From Epichloe hybrida (lineage: Eukaryota; Ascomycota; Sordariomycetes; Hypocreales; Clavicipitaceae): a stretch of 64,000 nucleotides of DNA. Each line of letters begins with the position of its first letter. Within the stretch, counting starts at the first letter, position 1. Positions 11,601 through 23,935 of the stretch are shown one piece after another. The stretch is taken from contig JAFEKR010000002.1 of assembly GCA_019022495.1 (NCBI GenBank), forward strand, positions 5,766,001-5,830,000, in the 5' to 3' direction. Below the pieces are notes generated by a model. The model searched no databases and was not told the origin of the DNA. It saw only the letters and a list, made by a program, of their open reading frames with translations. The position numbers and the translations under genes are program-made.

Positions 11601-14600
11601 TTGAACTTTGTTGTCAATCCGTTCACCGCCAGCATTTTGTACTGGAGGTCTCCCAGAGACAACGACAGTTCCTCTACCCTGGCGATGAGGGGGCGGTGGA
11701 TGATGCTGATTCAAGGCTCGGGCTTGAGCAGCCATCTCGGGTGTCAATTGGTCCATGATGTCTTCTCCCTGGTCCATGAGAACCTGTTCACGCAGTGCCG
11801 GTGGGAAGGTTAACAGAATACTTGCGGCATCCATCTCTGCTACAGGTGGTTGTCCAGAAGAGACTGCGGCCTGTCGGCGACTCTCCTCCCGATTTCGTCT
11901 GCGCTCTTCTTGTCGTTCCTGCTGGGCAATTTCTTGTCGCAGCTCCTCGGGAAGAGCATCAAGGAATTCCTGGAACACCTCGGTGGACTCCCCGGCCGTA
12001 GCCTCCTCGCGGGCCTGAGATCGTCTTTCACTCACTGTCTGAGCAATCACCTCCTCCCTGAATTCCTCAGGTAGAGCTGCAAGATACTCTGGATCAATGC
12101 CTAGCTCTGTGACGTCAACTTCTTCACCTCTGATAGTTGTCATAACCCGTTGAGGGTCGGCAGGAGCGGGAGTGGAATCTGGTTGTGCTGCAGCCTCGCC
12201 ATTATTTGTAGACTCGGACGATTCAACGCCTTCCATTGGTCCTCGATCCGCACCTTGGTGATGTTCAACAGCGTCTGTGGCCTCGACTGCAGCCAAGCGC
12301 TCGCGGAGGACCCGGTCGTTCTCCTCGCGCTCCTCTGCCTCCTTCTTCTCTTTGGCAGCCATCTCCTCGGCGGCTTTCGCTTCGCGGGTTTTGCGCTCCT
12401 CCTCCTCCCTTTTCTTGCGCTCCTCCTCGGCCTGCTTCTGGAATTCGATCTCTTGGGCCTTGATTTTCTTCTCGAGCTCGAGAGCGTCAGGGGTCAGTTT
12501 GGCGGTGATGATGTTGGATAGTTTAGCTGCTTCAGCAGCATTGTTGGTCCCAAAAACCATCCTAGCCTCTTCCTGGTAACGATTCAAGGTCGATTCTGGC
12601 GTGAACGACACAGCCTGGTGCGGTTCTTGAGCTGCGGTGTCCCGCCTGTGATCTGTTCTCACCAATCGTGCCGGCCCAAGGTCTCTCGTTGCCCGAGGCC
12701 CCCCTCCAGTTCCAGTGATGTGCAAGTGGAATCCCTGCTGACTATTTCCGTTACGGCCCATCATTGGTAAAAATTCCATGAGCTCGCCGAGCAGGCCCAT
12801 TGGGCCATCTATGTTGTGCCGACCGCTAACAAGCAAGCCGGGAGGAAGTCTCACATCCAATGAGTGTGTGTGGCCATGCCTCGATGAGGCTTCATTTACT
12901 TGCTCGCCGCGGCGCAGAAGCGGGTTGAGACCATCCTCGGCGTTTGGTTGCGGCCCGGCAGAACGGTGACTGCGGGAAAAGTAGCTGCGGAAATCTGAGG
13001 AATATCTGTCAGCTGGGCATGTAGCAATACCAACAAACATGGAGAGGTTTTCTTACCGAGATGATCACGATGAGACCCTGCGAATCGTGTTGGGACTGGG
13101 CTTCGATTGTCCATCCTCGTCAATACCGGACGTCGGTGATTACCATCGAAGAAGAGAAGTTGTCTATGCCTGTCGTCGACGTCGGTATTGCCGTTGTCCC
13201 ATCCAAGAGCTGGCATGGGGTGTTGATCGTGTCCTTTGACGCAGGTTAGCCATGCGATTGAATCCAGATCGAAGTTGTGAGGGATGAGGGCTTTTGGGTG
13301 ACCAGAGAATAGTAGGAATAAAGGGCTTACCAGGATAGGCATCGTCGTGAATATACTCGTCATCATCAATATCCTCTTCGTCGTCATCGTCTTCTGCACA
13401 GTCATGTAAGCAAACACACAAATGGACACCGGGTCGATATCAAACATACCACCATCGTCATGATCATCGTCGAGATAATGATCATCAATACCTAACTCCG
13501 GCTCGTATCCGCCGTCGTCACCCATGATGGCTCTGGCCATGTTGTGAACCAAATCACTTGGCCCCATGCCATGCATATGCGCTTCCTCCTCCTCTTGGAC
13601 TTCTGCGTCATAACGCATGCCGCCCTCTTCAGGACCTTCGTCTCCGTCCATATCACTTTCACTCTCCCAGCCTGAGTCTCCATCTTCCTCAAGAGGATTT
13701 CCATCTTCATCCACGATTTCTACTCGGTCGTCGATATCTTCCATATCGGCAGACTCCATATCGTCGTCTTCGTCGTCTTCACTGTCGTCATCATCGTCAT
13801 CATCGTCGTCATCATCGTCGTCGTCGTCATCGTCGTCATCCATGATGACCTCAACGACGCCAGGTTCGCCGTGAAGGCCCTCGATGTCACCCATGCCACT
13901 CAATACCTCATCTTCATCACTGATATCGTCTTCGCCGTCAGACACATCGTCCTCACCATAATCCATCTCGTCATCGTCATACTCATCACCATACATGTCT
14001 TCATCGTCGTCTTCGTCGCCCTCGTCAGATTCGTCATTCTCTCCTCGAGGTTCTAGCATGCCTAGCGCGGAGTTGCGATAGAGGTCGGGGGTCTCCTCTC
14101 GATCATCGTCATCAACATCAGATACAGACGACGAAGAAGCAAACTCTTCATCACTGTTATCTCCAGCTGGGTCGGCTGGGAGAATGCTGGAATGGCTCAG
14201 CTCTTTGGCGGTACCTGTAAGAACCCGTAAAACGCGGAGAATATACTTAATAGCTCGCTTGACACCAGGGTAGTTGAGACTGATATCAGCAATAGACGAT
14301 GTAAGTTTCTCGACATATCCCTTTTCGTACATCAAACGACGCAGTTGCGCCTGCGAACGAGACTGATCACTCTCATGGTTTCTTGAATTGGGATTTTCCT
14401 CCTTATCTTTTTCGCCAACCATATGATTCATTAATTCAGCAAGACACTGCATTCGAGAGTATCGCGTTTCGAGGGGCTCATCCGTGAGTGGCGCTTTTTC
14501 GTAAGCCTTGAGCACGGTATCCAAGACAAATTTTCTTACAAACAAAAGGTCGGGCTCGTCATCGTACGCGAACTTGTCAATAACACGATCCATTTGTTTT

Positions 14601-17600
14601 TCGCTTGTCTTTGATACAAGTGCCACTAAGACCTTCTGGGTAAGTGCAGATGTTGCGGCTCTCTTTTTTGCCACGATTGTGTCCATGGTGCCATTGAGGT
14701 TGCCCTGACACAGTAAGTCATAAATCAAGTAATTCAAAATACTTGTTCGCGGTTTGATAGGGGTGGTGGTTGACAATGGTGGTGCACTGCGCTTGAAGTT
14801 GATGAATTCAACCTTGGTTCGGGTATAACTCTGCAGGAGTTCTGCCAGACAGTTGAGCAAGAAACATCTGTAAACAAAAATAGGATGTTCCTCCGCCTTG
14901 AAGACAGGCTTCGCCTGCTTTTTATCTTTCAGATCGGCAGCCGTTGATGTGCACTTCGAGCTTGCATTTTCTGAGTCTCCCGGTGCTGCAGCTGCGTCTG
15001 TATTGGCTGAGTCTGTCGTGGTGGATGGCTCCTTGTCATCAACTTCACGATAATTGACCAACTCACATAGCAGGAAATGAATCACGCCATCGGGATTCTC
15101 AACAATCGGTCGTTTGACTTCGTGGTGTGTTTTGGGAGCGTCAGCCATGTCTTTGTCTGCAGGCTCCGTTGAGGCCTTTAGAGTTCCCTCATGCATTGCC
15201 CTGACATCAGTCAACTCCTTGGTGCTGGGCAAAAGTTCGTCCTTGAAAACCAAGGTTGGTGGCCTACTGGAAGTGTCTCCAGGTGCGCCAAGCCATCTTG
15301 AGAAACAGAGCATTTCGTTGGTTACCTCCACGAACAAGTCCGGGGCACGAAGAGCAAGGGGCGCCATAGCCCGCAAGTAAGATGGCACATCGGGATGTCC
15401 TCGTTGGCTGCGTACTACATTGTGGAAGTCTGAATGGATCTCCGCGCGCATGATTTGCTTCACAATTTCCACATCTTCGATGACATGTCGTAAGACAGTA
15501 ATTATATGAGCGGTCAGCCGCGTTTGCTTGAGACGCTCAGAGCCGGAACCAGACAATTGCTTCGCCATCAAGAACAAACGTTGCAAATTCTTCTTCTCGC
15601 CAACAACTTTCGCCAAAGCATGTCTTCGTGTCAGGATAACCAGTACGCGGAGCACTGCGGTTGCCAGGATTTCTTCCTTGCCTATGCGCGGGAGGAGGTC
15701 CAGCAGCGACTCCAGAATCTTGCTGCGGTTATCATCGCCGACCAATGGCAATCCTGCCTTGACAATGGGTTCTGCGACGGTGTCGTCGATAGTCTTGGGA
15801 GGCTTCCACTGAGCGGGAACAGGTTTTTCATCATGACATAGAAGCACCTCCAGTACGAGAAGAATATAGGGGATCCATGGGGGCAGCTCGTCGGTTGATG
15901 ATGTCAGGGGCACCTTCAAGAAACCTACATACTCGTCTACCTTATCAGCGAGTATTTCTGTGTTCTGCTCGAAGAATTTTTCGTCCTGAAGGAGCAACGC
16001 GAGAAGATGGGCATATGCAGCAATACATTTCCCATTTCGCCGCTTCTCCTCCTCGTCAAGGGCCAACGACGAGAGTGCAAAGGTTAGAGTAGATGCGACT
16101 TCTTCTTGGGCATCCTGATTATGTCTTTTCAGGACAATCGCTGACACGAAATCGGAGACGTCGATGGCTGTCTCGGGGTGGGTTCGAATGACATCCAGAC
16201 ATTGGTCGATCAAATTGCCGCGAATGTTTGAACGCAAACTGTCCAATCCCTCCTTTAAAGCGACAACGTCAGCCCCGGTATTATGTTCGGGAGACTCGCT
16301 TTTAGAAGTGGACGATGCCTCGGCAGCGCTATTTGTTGCTGAAGGAGTGATGCTGTCGTCACCGTGACTGGTATTGATCTGTCGATCGACATATTCTACC
16401 ATATCATCGGCTGATGCCAAGTCAGGCAATGTGTCCAGAATCATTGGCTCTGACTCAAGAGTGGCAGCAGCACTGTTAGTTTCCTCTCCTTCTTTCGACG
16501 AACCTTCCCTCAGTGCCGATACGTCAGCATCCTCAGCAGGGATAGGATGACGCGGCCCTGCAAGTCCATCCACGTGAGCCCGGCAATATTCGGCGACTTC
16601 GTCACGATTTCCATTGGCTCTATACATTGCTTCATGGACAAGTTCGTCGTCATATCCCCAGTTCGCGATCTCGGTCAGCATGCTCCGGAAACGAGACCAT
16701 TTGAATCTGGCATCCGTATAATCGAAGAGGTTGAAAGGTGCTCTGTCGTCGAGAGCAGTCTGTGGTTCATGATCCGCAGCGCAAACGGTCCTGAGAATAT
16801 CGATAAGCTTCTTGACTGTGGCATCTGAGACTTTTTCAATGAAGCTGGACGTCCACAGTTCCGTGATTGCTGGGAGTATTGCTGCACGAAACTCGACAAC
16901 AACTTGATGGTGTACGTTCGGTCCGCTTTGCATCCGATCTGCCTGCCGCTGGAGACTAAAATGATTGCAGGCCTCCGACAAATACTTGCCATGCGCCAGA
17001 ATGAAATACAAATCCAGCACCTTTTTGAGGCCAAATGCGGCAACCTTGGCTCTTGACGACTCATCTGAGCTGCTTTCGACATCTTTCTTCACATAAGAAG
17101 CAAAGACTCTTAGCAGATCATTGAGCACATTCAGTCCTCCTTGCTCCTTGAAGGCGAGAAGAACTGGCATAATGATTTGCACGCTGGACCTGTCACTTTG
17201 TCTAGTAGAGGGGTGGTCAATCAGCATCTCATGAATGGTATGGAGCATGATGATCCAGTAATGGAAGACCTTGGCGGTCGGCTCAGGTTGAGCCACGGAA
17301 GGAGCCAGGTGAGAAAGAACAGTGTCAGCCAAAGCCATGGCAATTTCTAGTTGCCTCGGTCGAGGAAATGGGTCAAGATGGTAAGGTTCTCGCCGAGGTA
17401 GCAACGCTTTACCCAGAGACTGGAAGAGAGGAAATGACGTTGGAATCATGGGATGCAGCACTGTGTAGAGAGTCGCGTAATTCATATACCGAGCACTGCA
17501 TCGCTCTTGCTCCGTGGGCTGGACAGGAGCAGATGTGTCGATGCCCCCATCAGTGTTCCAGGTGTTGGTGGCACTGTTCAGTACATCGGGAATGGACGGC

Positions 17601-20600
17601 TCTTCTCCTCTGACTCCTTCGCGATTGTCTGTTGAGGCGGGCGCTCCCGTGGCACCTTGTCTGCGCAAAGACCAGTGCTGTGGAACGACCGAAACCTCGC
17701 CTGCTTCTTCTGCAAGAACCCCTCGAAGTAGCGGCCCCATTGACTTCACCAACTTGAGGTAGTAATCGTACACGTTAACGTGGTAGAATTGCAGAGAATT
17801 TGACCTCGTTGTCGTGAAACAGTCAGATATTATTTTGATCAACGTTTGGGCGTTTAACAAGGATTTGATTCTGTGCGTCGCCGCCAACACAGTTATGGTC
17901 ATTTGAGGATCATCGTTCCTGAGGCGTAAATCTGGCGAGAGAAAAGCACCGAAGTAAGGGGGGAGAGCTTCGGTTTTGGCTGCCAGAGGCTGCAGAAAGT
18001 CAATATTCTTCTGTGCCCGGCGCAAGAGGGAAGGCAAGCCCCACACTGGAGAGTGCTCAATCAGTCGAGCAATCACTTGGTTCAAGACTCTGGAAGCGGC
18101 CGAGTCTCCAAAGGCTGCATCAAGGCTGGGCGATTCGCATAGATCAAGAAGAAGCTCTATGCCACCTCGTTTGACGAAGTTGGCCTTGAGGAGCGAATTT
18201 GACAGGTAGCCGGTCAAAAAGTTGGCCAACCCGAGGATGTACGGAGTGAGTGACTGCGGACGCACCACCTTCTGGGCTATGGTCTTCTCCTTCGCCGTTT
18301 CCCTTGCCTCCATAGTGGACAGATTTTCGTCTGGCATGTCGACATCCACTGCTTCACTGCATTCGTCCTCGTTGCCAGAAGATATCTCCGTGTTCATCAC
18401 TATTTCAAGGTGCCCTTTTGGGTGCACGGTGCTAAGGACACCTTCGGGGGTGGATATGTAGAGCCTGGCACCCCAGTTGGAATTGATGCCTTTGTCGACA
18501 CCTAACCATCGTACTCGGGCCACCATGTCAATAACAGCATTCGAGATAGACGTGCGAAGTGGAGGATGATGACGAGCAAGCTCGTCGAAGTTGGCGCCGA
18601 CGTTGCTTGCAATCTCATAGTCCGCCTCCATACAGGTGACGTGTGCTGGGCTTTCGAAGATTTCCAGGAAACTGTCGAATGCTTTAGAGGCCACAACCAT
18701 TTTCATGCCTGTGTTGTTTAAACAGATGGAGTTCAGGACCTGAGGCACGATGTTCATGGCTTCTGATGAGGCCAGAATACCCTGAGCGGGTTTATCTTGC
18801 CGGAGTTTCCGAATCTCTTCATCTGAGGGTGGGTGAAGACGCTCATCTTCATCAGCGATTGACGCATCTGCAGAACTGTTGGAGGACGCAGCTTGGTCTC
18901 CCTCTTGCTGTTGTTCACTCTGCTTTGGCTCTCCGGCTGCTTGTTGCTCTGGCACTGGCCGCCCGGTGATTGCTTCGAGATAAGTCTTTATCATACCCGA
19001 CTCGGAAATGGCGGCAAAACTCGTTGGGTCATTGTTTATGAAGTCGCTCAATATAGTGACAGAGTGTGTCCAAACCACGGATCCGAAACTCTGCTTATTG
19101 GCCATGATCTCACGGAGACTTTGGAGCAAATCGGATTTCTCGGCAAGATTTCTAAGCAAACGATCCGTATTGCCACCATAACTGTAAGAATTGGTCATGA
19201 TGTGATGCACGAACTTCAGCAGCCATTTCAGTGTTTGCTGCTGATAGTAAGGGATCTCATAGTCAACAGCAGTCGACTGTTGATCAGCATGCACACCACG
19301 ACATGATTGAAGCAACCCTTGAGCCTCCGCAACCGCATCCACCAAAAGCCTTGCGACTGCGTCTAGGCCGTTTGCATTGAAAAAAGACGTGAATGCATTC
19401 TGGTAGGTCCAGATCAGTCCATCCAAGAACGCCAGGACCATGGAGTGGTGTCTCTGGGCGACATGAGACCGAATATTGAGTATTTCAACCAATATATTCA
19501 TAAGGCCGGCAGAGACCATTTCGCTACCGACACGGGTGGACATGGAAAGGTGGAGTGTAAGAGAAAACAGATTGTTTCGCCAATCGTCCTCCTCAGTAGC
19601 CTGATCGCCTGCATCGGCAGCGTCGTCAACTTGCATACCAGCCACAGCCTTCCTAATAACGTAAAGCAAGATTCCGTGATTAACATTTGCATTTAGAGAA
19701 GACAAGACGTCCTGACATTTGGAATTGAAGCCAGAAACGGCTTCCAGAAGAGCCAAGGCAAAGGTCTGCAACCAGAGAGGAATAATAGCATTTCCGTCAG
19801 CGGCAGGGTGAATCAGTTCTGCGAGCTGGTACACGAGTTGAAACCTTCGAGTCTCGTCAACGTCATGGCGAAGTACTCTGTCCACAAAGTTCGACTCTGT
19901 GTGGATGTAGGCTAGATTTGTGATGGCTAGTAACCGAGTTGCCAACATCTTTTGGCGGGATTCTAGGGACTCGGCGAGTGCTTTGGCCACACGAAGCTTG
20001 TGAAACACCTCGTATTTGGCCGATGACGGCATCTCAGCGGGACATCTCTTGAGAAGGTCGTAGATAGGCGTGGTTGCAATGACTGACTTGGGCAGATCAA
20101 ATGACCTTTGTCCAGGTGTGCCCTGCTCGTCTGCAACGGCTGGAGTTCGAGGAGCAACTGGGGAGGAGTCTTCTACATTCGTAATTCGCGCCCGAGGTGT
20201 GTTCTGCTGGCTTCCAACCGTGTAGCTACGGCGGAGAGGTGTTGGAGTCGAAGGCACTGATGAGCGACCAGATTCATGTGGCGGTTTGTTCGAGGCAGGG
20301 CCTTCTTGAGGGTAGTAGAGCACCCTGATATCACCCCAGCTCTGCCATCGCGTATCATCACAGGTGGCAATGGCGACCAGATCGTTGGCGTGAGTTGTCG
20401 TCGAATCCCTGCCACTAGTTCCGTGACTCTTCTCCTTGCCCTTGGTCGAAATTGGGGTCGTGGAAGGCGTAGGGTCAGTCGGATTAATGATGGGCGTCTT
20501 AACAAACGGCAGAGCAATTTTCTGGACACGTTCAAGATCGATATTGTAATGGTTTGCCAGTAACGCCGAGCTGATTTGTCTAGAAGGACTAGAAATGCGC

Positions 20601-21222
20601 TTGACAGAAGCTTGGTACCTTTGAGCGAGCTCTGACCCGACTTCGAGCGTGGAAATCAAAACAGACGATGACGTGCTGTTGAGAAGGTCGTTGAGGTGTG
20701 CACTGCTCGCATAGATGCTCCGATTGCCGCAGTGCTCCAGGAGCATGCGAGTAAATCGTAAAACAGCCTCTATCAGGACTCTGTCGCCATCATCCGGGAA
20801 GCCGAGGTCTGCGAGCTCGTGCTTGTCCCACTGTCGCTCGCTGCTAAACGGAGACTCCTTAGCCTGGTTGAGAAGAACATCCGTGGCGAAATCCCGTTGT
20901 TGGGGGCCATCGTTAAGATTGTACGTCTTGGAGAAATGCTCCAAAATGCTGTCAAAGCGGTTCAGGAGTGGTATCCAATGATACAAGTCGCCCCTTCCAA
21001 AAGGCCACCTCGATGGGAAGGACGATAGATGTCTTGGCAAACACGGTAATTCGATCGTGGACGCTGTTTCAACGTAGCGCTTAAGCCAAGAAGACTGTAA
21101 ATCGAAAACGGTCAGAGGCACAAATTTCAAACCCACTGTATTTGTTGATTGGGGGCAGGAAGCTCGCAAAATACCTGGGTCTCCTTATGCTTGGACTGCA
21201 TCGATTTTGTAATTTTGCCCAT
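8677..21222 (-). CDS. TOM1: Giant HECT-type E3 ubiquitin ligase, TOM1/HUWE1 family
   Basis: The protein accepts ubiquitin on a cysteine and passes it to substrates; yeast Tom1 acts on excess histones, ribosomal proteins and mRNA-export factors. Exons in transcript order: 21222-21175, 21094-13450, 13393-13331, 13233-13057, 12994-9272, 9189-8845, 8771-8677. All phases agree and give 4031 aa. N-terminal MGKITKS and the following armadillo-like DUF908/DUF913 region are typical. A UBA-like segment lies near residues 1480-1525, an acidic region with a run of about 20 Asp near 2430-2460, three ubiquitin-binding UBM motifs ([27 protein letters not shown], and a third), and a charged coiled coil before the HECT domain (last 350 residues). 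The active Cys is in HTCFNQLD, residue 3998 of this model. Two small exons (63 and 177 nt) follow the acidic tract. The long middle exons carry no stop; minor alternative splicing near 13.0-13.4 kb is possible. Confidence 0.95.
13770..13850 (-). repeat. Poly-aspartate coding repeat in TOM1
   Basis: GAT/GAC codons repeat about 20 times with only synonymous variation, coding a pure Asp run inside a longer Asp/Glu-rich region. Such acidic tracts in Tom1 homologs are thought to contact basic substrates such as histones. Confidence 0.9.
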
Positions 21223-23935
21223 TGTGAATAGAAGAGCGGCAGAACCGCTGAAACGAAAGCAAGCTCCCCCTCCACTACTGTGTAACTCCCGATATGGGCT
21301 ACAACGCTGCCGGCCAAGGTGGAGTGCCCCTGGCTGGACAACTCCTGCCTTCTGAATTGAATAGACCTATGGGCCTGATGCGATGAGGCTTGGTAGTGGA
21401 AGAAAAAGTGTTTCTTTCGTGGCCAGGCAAGGAATGGACGGGAGCAGATAATGCGGTGTCGAACCGAGGGGTTTGACGATCTTCAAGAGAGCACTATCAA
21501 CGGCCGACTGGTTCGAGTCCCTCTGGTCAGTATTTTGGGTCTCGTAGCGCTGCGTAGAATGTAATTATACGGCGGAAAGAAATCACAGCGGTCTCAGTTG
21601 TGAGGTTTAGTCGCGGTAGTTTCGGCGAATTAAGCTTCAGAAAGCAAGCACAAGGACGGGTGCAGACGTCCAAGAACAGCTTCTCTAAAGTGCCAATAAA
21701 TGACTTTAGGGGCGCAAAGAAAACAGTCATGTGAGTTCGTCGAGTTTGAAACTCCACGACAAGTCCTCTCCGCGATGCAAACTGATGTGGCGGATACTTG
21801 GGGGGAGGAGGGAGGAAGTTGTGATGTTGGGAGTGAAAAAGATGAGATGGAGATCTTTGGACGTCAAAACGTCAGGTTCAGTCAGCACTTAAGGTGGGCC
21901 TGCCTTTGCGTAATGGGGCGTTCAAGGTCCCAAGGTGGGTCCCAGTATGCACTTGTGAAGTTGTTATGTTGTCATTATTATTAGAGCAGGCAGCCACACA
22001 ACACAACCAGCGTAGCTTGTGTGAATATACTTTGCACGGCGAGGAAGAGAAGGCGGGCGATCGATACGGGACGGGACAACGAGGGATCACACGGCCGCTT
22101 TGCTTATTACCCTCGAGAGTTTCAGAGGTCATATAATATACAAAGGTATCGACAGCCTACTCCGTGATCCTGTGGACTTGATACGATGCGATGCCATGCA
22201 ATTGCTTCTACAAGTAATCCGTAGACAGCCACGTCAAGGTTGAAGGCTGCCACCACACATCATGTAGACTTTTAGCATCAAGTTTTGCGGCTAGCCTCAG
22301 GACCTCAGGATTTCGACTTACTCCGGCAGTGGAGTGGACGACGACGATTACGTTGCTTTTGTGCTTCATGTTCAGTTGCTTGTCGCCATCTCAGCCGGCT
22401 TGAATCGTACATGTAGCAACTTTGCTTCCAGGACACCCTGCGCAGTTCAAGACATTTCATGGACGAAAGAGTCTAATTTCACACTAGCTTGTGGCGTGGC
22501 ATCGCCAGATGTTTGTGCTACTACCCCTACAAGGTGGATGACCGATTTCATCCGATTTCATCCGATTTCATCCTTGATTCACATAGACGTACGTGTTAGC
22601 TGTTGGACATCAGCAAACAAGTTAAATTGCCGCTGGCAGACTGAGATGGGGATAAGATGCCTTGCAACGCGTGTGTCCCTCACCTGCGTGCCACTGGGAC
22701 TCGCGCGATCAAACATGGGCAACAACTGATCAAGTCCAGCCGCTGGAAATACCACAAAGCCATGGCACGAGTCTCACCATCGTCTTCCCCCACGAGAGTT
22801 CGCCATAATACGGACTATGTGATTGACGATTCAGGCGTGGCAACAGGGTTGATCTGCGTGACCACGTTCGATCATGGACCGACCAGTCGGGCATTAGACG
22901 TTGGAAAACCCGTGACCAATCTCGCATTGGCCTACAGAGGTTACTGAGACTTGAAATAAACGTCACGGCGCGGCTGAGTGAAGACTGAGCTGAGCACCAG
23001 AAGATTGAAGATTGCAGTGAATTTTCGATCATGCAGTCGTAATCATCACCATACCTTTGTATAAGTATATTTTCCTTCTGGCAGCTGACTACTGAACGAT
23101 TGAAAGTATACATGTATACAACTGTACATTACGGAGTACATGTCCCTTGTTGCGGGTCGCTCATTCCCGTGTGGGTGGGTTCCACATTGCCACGATCTCA
23201 AGGACGCGCCAGGCCCTTGGATGTCAACATAACATGAATACGCACTACTGATTAGTTCATCAGCGCGTCTAACACATAGCTCTCTCTGAAACCGGGCTAA
23301 CTTGCAATTTCCAGGGAACGCCGTGGCCCGTGAGGGAAGCTCAGTCGGCTCAGTCGACGGGCGCCCCTGATCGGCCTGTCTGCCGCCGCGTCCCAAGCCT
23401 CCTTTGTTTTCTCTCCCACTATTATGACTAATTATTAGGCAATTACGGAGCACTTGCACCACCATCTGTTCCCGGCTCTGCGCGCTAATGTCGTCGTTTG
23501 GCGTGTTGACTTGTCTGGAGTGCCACGAACCCTCCCACGAACCCTCCCACTCCACAGCATATCGACTTTCGCAAGGGCAGCCATCTGTTTTATCTTCTAC
23601 TCTTCATCTCTTCTGCTATCCTGTACGCTTGCATTTTTGGCCTAGACTTGGAACCTGCGACGCTGTGCGGCACGCAGCTTGCCCATTTTCAACGGCACAC
23701 GACCACCTCATCAAACCACCAAGGAAGTAACACCGCCGCCCAGCGCCTCAGCGCCATCGTCGACTCCATCTCCTTGCCCACGGACTTTTGTCTTGGTCCG
23801 ACGTTCGACGACCGTTGATTTGCTGCCGATGGCTGCGTGCTGAAGCACATCAGTCCTCAACTTTGGTGATTCGGTAAACATCCACTTTGTGTTACATCAA
23901 AAAAGGCGCCGTTCCCCTGATATACACGGGACAAG
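21223..23935. other. Divergent intergenic region, TOM1 / GYP5 (2.7 kb)
   Basis: This is the longest stretch without a supported gene. Open frames are all under 135 codons, overlap on both strands and show no family features. It holds three tandem copies of ccgatttcat (22542-22571), repeated CCCACGAACCCT units near 23522-23548, and TACGGAGTA-type motifs at 22158 and 23130. It probably contains two promoters and a long GYP5 leader. A non-coding RNA cannot be excluded. Confidence 0.55.
22542..22571. repeat. Three tandem copies of a 10-bp unit (ccgatttcat)
   Basis: Three exact head-to-tail units lie in the TOM1-GYP5 intergenic region. No function visible. Confidence 0.85.

Noticed and set aside
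21480..21545. GGTTCGAGTCCC, a tRNA box B-like sequence
   Set aside because: The flanks cannot form a T stem or acceptor stem and no box A lies at the right distance.
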